Shown here: in pieces, positions 18,144 through 27,363 of the stretch
Layout: every line of letters begins with the position of its first letter
Numbering within the stretch: the first letter of the stretch is position 1
Assembly (NCBI RefSeq): GCF_963668385.1
Contig: NZ_OY764327.1
Coordinates: 1,550,001 to 1,614,000, forward strand
Length of the DNA stretch: 64,000 nucleotides
Origin: an uncultured Carboxylicivirga sp.
GTDB taxonomy: Bacteria > Bacteroidota > Bacteroidia > Bacteroidales > Marinilabiliaceae
Direction of reading: 5' to 3'
The notes under the pieces: generated by a model
What the model was told of the DNA's origin: nothing
The model's input: the letters and a program-made list of their open reading frames with translations, nothing else
Database searches by the model: none
Program-made: the position numbers and the translations under genes

Positions 18144-18701
18144 ATGAAAAAAATCCTGATTATTACCTTTTATTTCATCCTATCAAATTGTTTACAAGCG
18201 CAGACTAAAGAATTAAGTTTTTCTTATTCACCATTTTCAATTTATCGCGTGGGGCATACTAATGAAGAAGGTTTTGACGAATCCAGCCATTTTGTTTTAG
18301 GAGCATTCAATTTTGATTATTACAGTTACCTTAATGATTGGTTGAAGGTTGGGGCTAATCTAATGTATGATAGAGAGGCTGAGAAAGGGGTGTATTCGGG
18401 GATGTGGAATAGGGATGTACCGTATGAAATTACGAATAGTATTTTTGTGATAGCTCCTCAGGTCGATTTTGAATATCTGCGTAATCCATCTTTCAGGCTG
18501 AGTAGCGGACTGAGTGTCGGCTATACTATCGTTAATGGCTCTAAATCTGACGATAGAGTTGTTACCGAAGGAATGAAGAACGGTTTTATTTTTCATGTTA
18601 ACCTTATTAGTTTCAGGTGGGGACGAAAGAGAGGTCTATACGGATATATGGGATTAGGTCATAAAGGCTTTTTAGGTTTAGGTTATTTTGTGCGCATATA
18701 A
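18144..18701 (+). CDS. Small outer-membrane beta-barrel-like protein
   Basis: The 185-residue product has a cleavable signal peptide (MKKILIITFYFILSNCLQAQ). The mature part alternates hydrophobic and polar residues with many aromatics and ends in GLGYFVRI, the pattern of a small eight-strand outer-membrane barrel. No specific family was recognised. It lies 30 bases upstream of the exonuclease gene but is not obviously related in function. The cysteine at residue 15 lies inside the hydrophobic core and is not a good lipobox. Confidence 0.65.
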   Translation: MKKILIITFYFILSNCLQAQTKELSFSYSPFSIYRVGHTNEEGFDESSHFVLGAFNFDYYSYLNDWLKVGANLMYDREAEKGVYSGMWNRDVPYEITNSIFVIAPQVDFEYLRNPSFRLSSGLSVGYTIVNGSKSDDRVVTEGMKNGFIFHVNLISFRWGRKRGLYGYMGLGHKGFLGLGYFVRI

Positions 18702-18731
18702 TAGTAGTTTTGAAACATCAAAGCATAGTTT

Positions 18732-19292
18732 ATGATCGAAAACAGAATATTAGTTGTTGATATCGAAACCACAGGATTTTTAAATCAAGGAGGAAAAATT
18801 GTTGAGATAGGTATGGTATTACTTAATCTTGATAATGGAGAAGTGGAACCTATTTATGAATCGTTGATATGTGAATCTGGTTTTAACTGGAATCATACCA
18901 GAGGTGGTTACGGATGGATTTTTCAAAATTCGGATTTAACTCCCGAAGAAGTTTTTGATGCTCCATCGTTGGAATCACAACGCGAAGCTATTCAGTTTTT
19001 GTTTGATAATCATAGAGCAACTGCTTTTAATAAACGTTTTGACTTTGATTTTTTGCGCGATCGCGGATTCAGAATCACAGAGTTACCTTGTCCAATGGTT
19101 GAGTCCACTCCAATTATAAAATTGCCATCGCGCAACGGCTATGGTGGTTATAAATGGCCAAAAGTGGAAGAGGCCTGGCATTACTTCTTTGGTAATACTG
19201 GTTATATCGAAGCTCACCGTGGTATGGATGATGCCGCCCACGAAGCCAAAATCGTGTATGAGTTATACAAGATGGGTGTTTTTATGGTGTGA
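18732..19292 (+). CDS. DnaQ-like 3'-5' exonuclease
   Basis: The 186-residue product matches the DEDDh exonuclease fold: Asp10 and Glu12 in VVDIETTGF (ExoI), Asp104 in AFNKRFD (ExoII), and His162 with Asp166 in HRGMDD (ExoIII). These residues bind two metal ions and remove nucleotides from 3' ends of DNA or RNA. The protein is a stand-alone nuclease domain without polymerase or GIY-YIG parts, so it could be a proofreading subunit or an RNase T-like enzyme; its substrate cannot be fixed from sequence. Confidence 0.85.
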   Translation: MIENRILVVDIETTGFLNQGGKIVEIGMVLLNLDNGEVEPIYESLICESGFNWNHTRGGYGWIFQNSDLTPEEVFDAPSLESQREAIQFLFDNHRATAFNKRFDFDFLRDRGFRITELPCPMVESTPIIKLPSRNGYGGYKWPKVEEAWHYFFGNTGYIEAHRGMDDAAHEAKIVYELYKMGVFMV

Positions 19293-19339
19293 TGGCATAA
19301 ACCGCCAATTTGATTCTGATTCAACTCATTTCTTTATCG

Positions 19340-19347
19340 TATCTTTG
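19340..19347 (+). promoter_or_regulatory. Possible -7 element of the DEAD-box helicase gene
   Basis: TATCTTTG matches TAnnTTTG and lies 63 bases before the chosen ATG. No well-spaced -33 TTTG was found, so this is a weak call. Confidence 0.35.
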
Positions 19348-19410
19348 CCAACAAGTGCAGTGTAGACCATTGTTATGCTGTACTTACTACTCTGTACTAA
19401 AAAAAGGATT

Positions 19411-20655
19411 ATGAAATTTGAAGAGTTCGGGCTTAATGCCAGAGTGTTGAAAGGAATTGAAGAACAAGGCTACAAACGTCCTACTGATATTCAGTATAAG
19501 GCTATTCCAGCCATACTTAAAGGAGAGGATGTATTGGGTATTGCTCAAACAGGAACAGGTAAATCTGCTGCCTTTGCTATTCCTATTCTTCATCTTTTAC
19601 AAAAGAAACGGGCTTCAAAAGAGGCCGGGGTACGTTGTATTGTGATGACTCCAACACACGAACTGGCACTTCAGATTACAGATGTATTCAAAAAGTTAGG
19701 AAAGAATACAACCCTTAAATTCACTGCTATTATTGGAGGAACAGATCAGGATAAGCAAATTGAGCGTTTGCAAAAAGGAACTGATGTAATCATTGCTACA
19801 CCGGGGCGTTTATTTGATTTGGTTAATCAGGGGCATTTGAAAATATACAATGCCGAAATGTTGGTATTGGATGAAGCGGATCATATGTTAGATCTTGGGT
19901 TTTATAAAGATATTCAGGATTTGATTAAGTATCTTCCTAAAAAACGCCAGACTCTATTCTTCTCGGCTACCATCGATAAAAAAATCAAGAAACTGGCTTA
20001 TTCGTTGGTCCGTAAACCAATTCGTATTCAGATATCGCCTAAGGATCCGGTAGCTAAGAATATTGAGCACTCCTTGGCTCACATCAAAATGGATGATAAA
20101 CGATTTTTCCTTGAGCGAGTCGCAACTTCTCACCCCGATAGTAGGATTTTGGTTTTTGTAAGAACCAAAGTAAGAGCCGAACGTGTGATGAAAGCAATGG
20201 AACGTGTAGGTATTACCAGTGTTACCATTCATAGCGATAAATATCAGGACGAGCGTACAAAAGCAATGAATCTATTCATAAATGGTGATGTAAAAATGCT
20301 GATTGCTACCGATGTGAGTGCACGTGGTATAGACATTCCGAATGTTGATTATGTGGTAAATTATGACTTGCCTGATCAGGCTGAAAACTACGTCCACCGT
20401 GTTGGACGAACCGGGCGTGGTAAGCAAAAAGGATATGCTATCTCATTCTGCAGTACCGAGGAGAAAGAATTGCTCGAAGTAATTGAAGGTTACATTGGGT
20501 ATGAGTTGCCAGTAACAGAATTGGATAAAGATGATTACATGGATACCATTGATTTTTCGGCAGAAACCAGTACCGATTGGAAAACCTTGATGAAAGAAGC
20601 TGAGCACATGGAACAGGAAATTTCCAAAATCAAACGTAAGAAGAAAAAAAGATAA
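19411..20655 (+). CDS. DEAD-box ATP-dependent RNA helicase
   Basis: The ATG at 19411 begins a 414-residue protein with all DEAD-box motifs: Q motif (RPTDIQ), Walker A AQTGTGKS, PTHELALQ, TPGR, DEAD, SAT, and HRVGRTGRG in the second RecA domain. A short lysine-rich C-terminal tail (KIKRKKKKR) probably binds RNA. The family unwinds RNA in ribosome assembly and mRNA turnover. An upstream in-frame start at 19375 would add twelve unlikely residues across the leader, and a TATCTTTG -7 element (19340-19347) supports the later start. RhlE/CshA-like assignment is plausible but not certain. Confidence 0.92.
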   Translation: MKFEEFGLNARVLKGIEEQGYKRPTDIQYKAIPAILKGEDVLGIAQTGTGKSAAFAIPILHLLQKKRASKEAGVRCIVMTPTHELALQITDVFKKLGKNTTLKFTAIIGGTDQDKQIERLQKGTDVIIATPGRLFDLVNQGHLKIYNAEMLVLDEADHMLDLGFYKDIQDLIKYLPKKRQTLFFSATIDKKIKKLAYSLVRKPIRIQISPKDPVAKNIEHSLAHIKMDDKRFFLERVATSHPDSRILVFVRTKVRAERVMKAMERVGITSVTIHSDKYQDERTKAMNLFINGDVKMLIATDVSARGIDIPNVDYVVNYDLPDQAENYVHRVGRTGRGKQKGYAISFCSTEEKELLEVIEGYIGYELPVTELDKDDYMDTIDFSAETSTDWKTLMKEAEHMEQEISKIKRKKKKR

Positions 20656-20693
20656 AGGCTGGCATTATACTGTAATGCTCTTACGATATAAAC

Positions 20694-21431
20694 CTAAGGT
20701 AGGTATTCAAAATCAATTTTACTCATTGAGTTGAAAAGATTTATTCTTGCCTTGGGATTGAGTTCTGTCATTTGATCAACAATGGCTCGGGCTTTGTATC
20801 TGATAGTATGATCTTCATATGGGCATTCGCGCTTTAAGGATTGAAAACCCATTATTTCCGAATAATGCTTCATCTCGCTGTCGGTCAAAAAGATTAGTGG
20901 TCGTATCACTTTAATTTTTCCGTCAAACATATCTAATTGAGCAGGAATAGATGATATGTTAGCATGTTGAGCCATATTCATCACCAGGGTTTCAACGGCA
21001 TCATCCAAATGATGGCCAAAAGCTAGTTTTCTAATACCTAATTTATTAGTGAGTTGAAAAAGTTCTTTTCGTCGGTTGCGCGAACAGGCGAAACATGGCT
21101 TTTTATTTCCGGCTGTTTCCAGATTTGCTCGTGTATGTATGAGGTGAAGCTGTACATCCAGCTTTTTGCAAAATTGTTGGAGCCAGTCCACATCTATTTG
21201 ATAAGGAACATCCTCGGTAATTACATGGGCTGCATGAATATGATAATGAATAGGTAAAGCTTTTCTGCGCGATGACAGTATTTCTAACAAAGCCAAACTA
21301 TCTTTTCCTCCCGATACCGCTACCATAACCTGATCATCAGCTTCAATCATATGGTATTGGTTGATGGCCTTACCAACTGTTTGTCTGATTTTCTGAACGG
21401 TATATTGTTTTTGCTTTTTGCTTTCTAACAT
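20694..21431 (-). CDS. ttcA: tRNA 2-thiocytidine biosynthesis protein TtcA-like PP-loop ATPase
   Basis: The 245-residue product carries the PP-loop motif SGGKDSL near residue 40 and the paired cysteines of KPCFACSRNRR near residue 113, the signature of TtcA enzymes that adenylate and thiolate cytidine 32 of tRNA using a [4Fe-4S] cluster. HHLDDAVET near residue 142 is a further family motif. It is slightly shorter than E. coli TtcA (about 310). It is transcribed convergently with the helicase gene. A TATTTTTG -7 element lies right before the start codon. Confidence 0.88.
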   Translation of the reverse strand: MLESKKQKQYTVQKIRQTVGKAINQYHMIEADDQVMVAVSGGKDSLALLEILSSRRKALPIHYHIHAAHVITEDVPYQIDVDWLQQFCKKLDVQLHLIHTRANLETAGNKKPCFACSRNRRKELFQLTNKLGIRKLAFGHHLDDAVETLVMNMAQHANISSIPAQLDMFDGKIKVIRPLIFLTDSEMKHYSEIMGFQSLKRECPYEDHTIRYKARAIVDQMTELNPKARINLFNSMSKIDFEYLP

Positions 21432-21435
21432 GTGG

Positions 21436-21443
21436 CAAAAATA
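21436..21443 (-). promoter_or_regulatory. Possible -7 element of ttcA
   Basis: TATTTTTG on the minus strand lies five bases upstream of the ttcA ATG, which would give a very short or leaderless transcript. A matching -33 box was not seen. Confidence 0.35.
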
Positions 21444-21580
21444 CGAATATGCTTATAGTTTTTTAACTCTTTTGTTTCTTTAACAGGTTAAATCCATAAT
21501 TGTGACAACGTAAACCGATGTTATTTTCATAGATTTGCTTTCTGTTATTAAAAACAGAAAAATATTTCAATAATCAGATT

Positions 21581-23113
21581 TTGAGTACTGTCGAAAACAA
21601 CAAACGTATTGTACGCAACACCTTAATGCTTTACATCAGAATGTTTCTGGTAATGGGGGTTTCGTTATACACTACGCGAATAGTTCTGAGTGTTTTAGGT
21701 GTTGAAGATTTTGGAATTTACAATGTCGTAGCAGGTTTTGTTAGCATGTTTGTTTTTCTAAACGGAGCACTTAGTGCAGCTACTTCTCGATTCTTATCTT
21801 TTGAGTTAGGGAAAAAAGAATATTCAAAGTTGGAATCTATCTTTAAAACATCTTTCACTATTCACTTTTTTCTGGCACTTGCTGTTTTTCTTGTGTTGAT
21901 AGTAGGTGGATTTTGGATGCTGAATACAAAGTTGGTCATCCCTGAAGAAAGGATGAAAGCTGCCAACGTTGTATTTCTTTTTTCATCAATAGGTGCTGTA
22001 ATTGGAATTATTCAGGTACCATTCTCTGCAACCATTATAGCCAACGAAAAAATGAAAATTTATGCTTACGTTGGTATTTTTGATGTTGTAATCCGATTAA
22101 TACTTGTGTTTTTATTAAAGGTTTTATCGTATGATAAGCTGATTACCTATAGCTTTTTGATGCTATCAATTGTAGTTTCCATTTTCTTTATTTATCTCAT
22201 TTATTGTAAACGTAGCTTTAAAGAATGTAAAGTGGCCTTTCTTTTTCGAAGAGATTTGCTAAAAAGTATGCTCACCTACTCGGGGTGGAGTTTTATTGGA
22301 AGTTTTGCAGCCATGATAAAAAACCAAGGGATTAATGTGCTGATAAATTTGTTTTTTGGACCAGCCGTAAATGCTGCACGTGGAATAGCATTTCAGGTAA
22401 ATAATGCCCTGGGCCAGTTTGCGCAAAACTTTATTATTGCATCTAATCCACAAATCATAAAATACTATGCCTCTAACGAGGTTAATCCAATGGTTGAATT
22501 GGTAATGAATGTTGCTAAGTTTTCATTCTTTCTAATGCTATTAATTGGAATACCTTTTATACTCGAAGCTGATTTTATTCTCAGTATCTGGTTGGTTGAG
22601 ATACCTGAATATGCTGCAATATTCCTCCGTTTGATCATTATTAATCTTTTGCTTGAGTCATTTACGTATCCAATGGGCACTTCTGTTCAGGCAACGGGTC
22701 GAATAAAATTATATCAGATGGTGGTTGGTGGAACAATAACATTGAACTTACCCATTACTTATGTATGCTTTAAGGCAGGATTGCCACCACAAAGTTCTAT
22801 TTTGGTATCTATTGGTTTAACTGTTGTTTCCTTGTTTTTTCGTTTGATACTTATAAAAAAGGAAATTCCACAGTTTAAGAGTTTGACTTTTGCCACTACT
22901 GTTTTTCTCAAATCTTTTATTGTGGCTTGTCTTTCTTTTGTTGCACCTTATATGCTTTATACTAATATGGAGATGGGCTTTGTGCGTTTTTTTGTGGTAG
23001 GGATAAGTGGAGTGGTTTCAACAGCATTGTTTATATTTTTGATTGGAGTAAACAAAAAAGAAAGGCAATTTATGCTGAACAAGGTTACTGAGGTTTTAAA
23101 ATTGGGCAAATAA
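21581..23113 (+). CDS. Polysaccharide flippase (Wzx/MATE-like, oligosaccharide flippase family)
   Basis: The 510-residue product has about fourteen predicted membrane helices and an N-terminus (ENNKRIVRNTLMLYIRM, SLYTTRIVLSVLGVEDFGIYNVV) typical of Bacteroidota lipopolysaccharide/O-antigen flippases of the MOP superfamily. It would move undecaprenyl-linked sugar units across the inner membrane. The start is a TTG at 21581, chosen because the preceding residues belong to the conserved family N-terminus; the next ATG is 45 bases further in. Its stop codon overlaps the ATG of the radical SAM gene by one base, so the two are translationally coupled. It opens the polysaccharide cluster that runs to 27230. 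Confidence 0.88.
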   Translation: MSTVENNKRIVRNTLMLYIRMFLVMGVSLYTTRIVLSVLGVEDFGIYNVVAGFVSMFVFLNGALSAATSRFLSFELGKKEYSKLESIFKTSFTIHFFLALAVFLVLIVGGFWMLNTKLVIPEERMKAANVVFLFSSIGAVIGIIQVPFSATIIANEKMKIYAYVGIFDVVIRLILVFLLKVLSYDKLITYSFLMLSIVVSIFFIYLIYCKRSFKECKVAFLFRRDLLKSMLTYSGWSFIGSFAAMIKNQGINVLINLFFGPAVNAARGIAFQVNNALGQFAQNFIIASNPQIIKYYASNEVNPMVELVMNVAKFSFFLMLLIGIPFILEADFILSIWLVEIPEYAAIFLRLIIINLLLESFTYPMGTSVQATGRIKLYQMVVGGTITLNLPITYVCFKAGLPPQSSILVSIGLTVVSLFFRLILIKKEIPQFKSLTFATTVFLKSFIVACLSFVAPYMLYTNMEMGFVRFFVVGISGVVSTALFIFLIGVNKKERQFMLNKVTEVLKLGK

Positions 23114-24198
23114 TGAAGCGGTTTATTGAATGTTTAATCCCGGTTACATCGTGTAATATTTCGTGCAGTTACTGTTATGTTGGGCAGCAGAAAAGGGAGT
23201 TGGGAGTTGTCCCCTCTTTTAAATACTCTCCGGAACATATCGGAAAAGCACTAAGCTTTCAACGTTTAGGTGGCCAATCGTTAATCAGTATAACGGGTTC
23301 GGGTGAAACACTAATCCCCAAGCAAGTTCCAGAAGTCATTAGTAATATTCTAAAGCAAGGTCATTTTGTAAATGTAACTACCAATGGCACATTAACTAAA
23401 CGCTTTAATCAAATTCTTGAATTTTGTGGAGAGATGTGTTCTCGGTTACATTTCTCGTTTTCATTACATTATGATGAACTTGTAAAGCATAATTTACTTG
23501 AATCATTTTTTAATAACGTGCAATTAGTTCGTAACGCAGGTTGTTCGATATTAATTCAAATCAATTTAAGTGATGAGTATATTGAGCATTGGGATGAAAT
23601 AAAAAGGCTGACGGAAGAAAAAATGGGAGCTGCGCCTCAGGTTGCCTTAACAAGAGATGAATCAGTAAGGCCATTTAAAATATTTACTTCTCTTTCTGAT
23701 GATGAGTATATTCAACTTGGAAGGAAAATGAAATCGCCTTTGTTTGATTTTACAGTTGATAATTTTAATAAAAAACAAACAGAATTCTGTTATGCCGGGG
23801 CTTGGTCAGCAAAACTTGATTTAACAACTGGTGATATGTCAGGTTGTTATTCTTTTGGTGTAAAGCAGAATATCTTTGCTAATCTTAATAAACCAATTAA
23901 GTTTGAACCAATTGGGAAGTGCCCGTTTGATTATTGTTTTAATTCAAGTCATTTCTTGTCACTTGGAACAATACCAACCCTGCAAGCCGAATCGTATGAA
24001 GGTCTAAGAAACAGACCCGAAGCAAAATGGTATAGTGATGAAATGCAGAAGTTTCTAAGTCAAAAATTATCTGATGATAATGAACTATTATCAGAATCAA
24101 GACAAGATTTTTACGAGCGTAAGTTTCAATTGATTAATACAATAAGAAGATACTATCGGAAATTTGGATATGCTTGGCAAGCCATAAAGAACAAATAA
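23113..24198 (+). CDS. Radical SAM protein in a polysaccharide cluster
   Basis: The 361-residue product starts with a radical SAM cluster motif CNISCSYCYVGQ (CX3CX2C near residues 14-21) and a GSGETLI glycine motif for S-adenosylmethionine. The C-terminal half has more cysteines (FCYAG, GCYSFG, CPFDYCFNSSH), which may ligate an auxiliary iron-sulfur cluster as in SPASM-like enzymes. The product modified is unknown; placement between a flippase and a pyruvyl transferase suggests a sugar or lipid-linked intermediate, but this is inference. It begins within the flippase stop codon (TAATG). Confidence 0.82.
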   Translation: MKRFIECLIPVTSCNISCSYCYVGQQKRELGVVPSFKYSPEHIGKALSFQRLGGQSLISITGSGETLIPKQVPEVISNILKQGHFVNVTTNGTLTKRFNQILEFCGEMCSRLHFSFSLHYDELVKHNLLESFFNNVQLVRNAGCSILIQINLSDEYIEHWDEIKRLTEEKMGAAPQVALTRDESVRPFKIFTSLSDDEYIQLGRKMKSPLFDFTVDNFNKKQTEFCYAGAWSAKLDLTTGDMSGCYSFGVKQNIFANLNKPIKFEPIGKCPFDYCFNSSHFLSLGTIPTLQAESYEGLRNRPEAKWYSDEMQKFLSQKLSDDNELLSESRQDFYERKFQLINTIRRYYRKFGYAWQAIKNK

Positions 24199-24291
24199 AG
24201 CCACTGAAAAGCTATTTTTGCTAAAATCGTTTAATAATGATTCATATATTGTTTTTAGCCCTATATTAGCATGCAATGATGATTGACAAGA

Positions 24292-25257
24292 ATGGATAGT
24301 AAAAGTCAGGTACAAATACTCGCTCAGAAGATTAAGAAAGAATTAGGTGAATTAATAGATGGAGATTATATCTTTCTTGATTTACCTTATTATACCAATA
24401 TTGGAGATACGTTAATTTGGAAAGGGACAGAAGATTTTTTGATAAGTACTGGTAGAACATGTGTTTATCGATCGTCAATTGAAACATATATAAAGCCAAC
24501 CATTTCAAAAGATACGGTAATTCTTTTACAAGGTGGAGGTAATTTTGGGGATATCTGGCGAAGACATACTGATTTTGTATTAGAGATTCTAAAAGATTTC
24601 CCCGAAAATAAGGTAATTATTCTTCCTCAAACAGTACATTATAAGAGTATTGAAGTATTGAGGTCTGATGCATTGCAAATGTCTCAACATCAGAACTTAT
24701 ATATATGTGCCCGCGATGCTAAAACATTTGATTTAGTAAATCAATATTTCAACGTGAAAGGTGTTTTAATTCTGCCCGATATGGCTTTTTGTATTGATCA
24801 ATCATTTTTGGATCGGTATAAGGTTAATTCGGTGGGTAAGATTTTGTTTTTTAAGCGAAAAGATGTTGAGAAAGCAGATTATGAGTTTGATAAATACATT
24901 CAGGAAGAAAAAGTTGATGTGAGAGAATGGCCAAGTATGGATAATAACATGCTGGCATCAAGGTTAATAATATTACTGAGTATTTGTAGAAAGCGTCTTC
25001 CGTTTAAAATATTCTTTAAAAAACTGACTGATTGGTATGCTATTAATGTGTACATGCCATTTTTACTAAGAATAGGAATTCGATTTATAAGTAGCTATAA
25101 TAAAGTGTATTCAACCCGATTGCATGGTGCAATACTATCAGTCCTTTTAGATAAATCGGTTATGTTTTTTGACAACTCTTACGGAAAAAATAGCTCGTTT
25201 TACCATAGCTGGCTTCAGGAAGTAGATACGGTTAATTTTATTTCAAAAACTGAGTAA
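24292..25257 (+). CDS. Polysaccharide pyruvyl transferase family protein
   Basis: The 321-residue product has family features: PYYTNIGDTLIWKG near residue 30, LLQGGGNFGDIW near 82, and a late STRLHGAILSVLLDK motif near 282, all typical of CsaB/EpsO/WcaK proteins. These transfer a ketal pyruvate from phosphoenolpyruvate to exopolysaccharide sugars. The ATG at 24292 is preferred over a TTG at 24283. It lies 93 bases after the radical SAM gene and 9 bases before the GT2 gene. Confidence 0.87.
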   Translation: MDSKSQVQILAQKIKKELGELIDGDYIFLDLPYYTNIGDTLIWKGTEDFLISTGRTCVYRSSIETYIKPTISKDTVILLQGGGNFGDIWRRHTDFVLEILKDFPENKVIILPQTVHYKSIEVLRSDALQMSQHQNLYICARDAKTFDLVNQYFNVKGVLILPDMAFCIDQSFLDRYKVNSVGKILFFKRKDVEKADYEFDKYIQEEKVDVREWPSMDNNMLASRLIILLSICRKRLPFKIFFKKLTDWYAINVYMPFLLRIGIRFISSYNKVYSTRLHGAILSVLLDKSVMFFDNSYGKNSSFYHSWLQEVDTVNFISKTE

Positions 25258-25266
25258 AATCCTACG

Positions 25267-26277
25267 ATGAAAGTTTCTATAGTTATACCTGTATATAATG
25301 TCGAAAAGTATATCGAAAGATGTTTTAATTCAGTGTGTCGTCAAACTTATAGTAACGCTTTAATTGAGTGTATATTTGTAGATGACTGTGGATTAGATAA
25401 CAGTGTTATCATATTACAGAATCTTATTGAAGATTATAAAGGACTTATTGATTTTAAACTTGTAAATCACTCAGAGAATAAAGGATTATCAGAAGCCAGA
25501 AATACTGGAACAGAATGTGCAACAGGTGACTATGTTTATTACTTCGATAGTGATGATGAAATTACCGATGATTGTATCCAATCTCTTGTAAAGTTAGCCT
25601 CAAGCTATAAAGGAGTAGATATTGTTTGGGGAAGCGCTGATATAATCTATGAGCATGGTCGAGGAGAAGCATATCTGATTAAAGATGAAATAAACGAGTT
25701 TAGCGATAACCAATTGTGGTTAAAGAAAGCAATACTCAAAAGAACTTATCTTCCAGTAACAGCATGGAATAAGCTAATCAGGATTGGTTTTTTGCGAGAG
25801 AATAAGCTGTTTTTTAAGCCGGGTATTATTCACGAAGATGAACATTGGGAGTTTTTTGTGGCAAAGTGTATTCAATCGTCAGCATTTTGTAAGAAAATAA
25901 CTTACAAGCATTATATAAACGAAGGTTCGATTATAACGACTGCTTCTCCCAAGCAAATCAAGCATTTATTAATAATCATTGAAGATTTCTTGAATCACAT
26001 AGATCCGGTATTAAAAAAGAATCAATTCAAATCAATATATTATCTTGCATTCTTTACATTAATAAAGACTTTTGATTGTCATGAGAAGAAGTTCTTTTTT
26101 CAGGTAAAAAATTCAATAAAGCAGCTTTTTGTTTCGCGATTGCATACAGCATTTAAGAAGGTAAATGTTTTGGAGATAATGATAGTTGGATTCTATTTTT
26201 TGCCAATGGCCTTATTGAGTACTTTAAAAAGCACGCACATAAGAAATTTATACTATGGTTTATTAAGATTATATTGA
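25267..26277 (+). CDS. Family 2 glycosyltransferase
   Basis: The 336-residue product opens with the GT-A signature VSIVIPVYNVEKYIERC, followed by FVDDCGLDNS and a DXD-like YFDSDDE motif near residue 98 for nucleotide-sugar and metal binding; WNKLIR and HEDEHWE near 165 and 198 are usual GT2 acceptor-site stretches. It adds one sugar to the surface polysaccharide repeat. The sugar and linkage cannot be read. Gene spacing to its upstream neighbour is nine bases, so the two are co-transcribed. Confidence 0.9.
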   Translation: MKVSIVIPVYNVEKYIERCFNSVCRQTYSNALIECIFVDDCGLDNSVIILQNLIEDYKGLIDFKLVNHSENKGLSEARNTGTECATGDYVYYFDSDDEITDDCIQSLVKLASSYKGVDIVWGSADIIYEHGRGEAYLIKDEINEFSDNQLWLKKAILKRTYLPVTAWNKLIRIGFLRENKLFFKPGIIHEDEHWEFFVAKCIQSSAFCKKITYKHYINEGSIITTASPKQIKHLLIIIEDFLNHIDPVLKKNQFKSIYYLAFFTLIKTFDCHEKKFFFQVKNSIKQLFVSRLHTAFKKVNVLEIMIVGFYFLPMALLSTLKSTHIRNLYYGLLRLY

Positions 26278-26321
26278 TTGTAATACAGTAGATTAAAGAA
26301 ATTTATTAAAGATAAAGTTTA

Positions 26322-27230
26322 ATGCAACTCGCACCAGTAATTGTATTCTGTTTTAACAGACCAGACCATATTGAACAAACACTTGATACTTTAAAAAAGT
26401 GCAGACTAGCTGATCAAACGAAGCTATATATTTTTAGCGATGGGCCTCGTAATGCCAAAGAAGCCATTAAGATTAAAGAAGTTCGGGAGGTTATACATGC
26501 TGTCGAAGGTTTTCAATCGGTAGAAGTTATTGAGCGTGAAGAAAACTGGGGTTTAGCAAAATCCATTATTTCTGGTGTAACGCAGGTAATTAAAGAGCAT
26601 AAGAGGGTAATAGTCTTAGAGGATGATTTAATCTGTTCCGAGAGTTTTATTGAAAACAAGAATAAGATGCTTGATTATTTCGAACCTCATAAAAATATAT
26701 TCTCCACAAGTGGTTTCTGCCCTCCAATTAAAATAGGTAAGGAATGTAGTGATGATCTATACTTATTTTATCGAACCAGTTCGTTGGGTTGGGGTACATG
26801 GATAGATCGTTGGGAAAGTGTCAACTGGTCGCTTAAAGGATTCAATAATTTTATTCAATCAAAAGAAAAGCGTAAGCAATTTAATAGAGGTGGTATTGAT
26901 TTAACACCGATGCTTTTGCATCAGAAAGTAGGAAAAATCGATTCATGGTCGGTTCGATTTAGTTATGCAGCCTCGCTTCAGGATAAAATGTGCGTGTTTC
27001 CAACGGAGTCGATGCTGTATCATATTGGCTCTGATGGTTCCGGGACACATGCTGATACCTCAAGTGATTATGGGCATACTGCAAGTAATAAGGTTATTAG
27101 TATCAGTAACTTTCCAAAGGAAAATGCTGTTATCTCAGCTAAAGTAAGAAAGTACTGGGCTAATTCGTTAATTCGTCAGGTCATTAACTATTATAAGCGA
27201 TTAGTATATATTTCTATAATTAAATTATGA
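26322..27230 (+). CDS. Glycosyltransferase (GT-A, GNT-I-like)
   Basis: The 302-residue product has a GT-A fold pattern: APVIVFCFNRPDHIEQTL at the N-terminus, LYIFSDGPRN near 42, and the metal-binding VIVLEDDL near 104, with SLGWGTWIDRW near 152 seen in many Bacteroidota capsule glycosyltransferases. It is the last gene of the polysaccharide cluster; no polymerase or chain-length regulator was seen in the window, so the cluster may be partial or its unit may be short. No terminator was seen before ftsX. Confidence 0.85.
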   Translation: MQLAPVIVFCFNRPDHIEQTLDTLKKCRLADQTKLYIFSDGPRNAKEAIKIKEVREVIHAVEGFQSVEVIEREENWGLAKSIISGVTQVIKEHKRVIVLEDDLICSESFIENKNKMLDYFEPHKNIFSTSGFCPPIKIGKECSDDLYLFYRTSSLGWGTWIDRWESVNWSLKGFNNFIQSKEKRKQFNRGGIDLTPMLLHQKVGKIDSWSVRFSYAASLQDKMCVFPTESMLYHIGSDGSGTHADTSSDYGHTASNKVISISNFPKENAVISAKVRKYWANSLIRQVINYYKRLVYISIIKL

Positions 27231-27321
27231 CACAAACTCGTTGGGCATTATTTTGTAAGCCGAACACGATCAGAGCATACTAATTTTTGTTAAATGTAAT
27301 ATTAATTTGCATCTTACTGAG

Positions 27322-27348
27322 TTGTTCTGATGGCATTTTATATTTTTG
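27322..27348 (+). promoter_or_regulatory. Promoter candidate of ftsX
   Basis: TTG (27322-27324) precedes TATTTTTG (27341-27348) by 16 bases, matching the TTG / TAnnTTTG pattern, and the second element lies 16 bases before the ftsX ATG. Confidence 0.5.
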
Positions 27349-27363
27349 CACTAATTTTGATAC

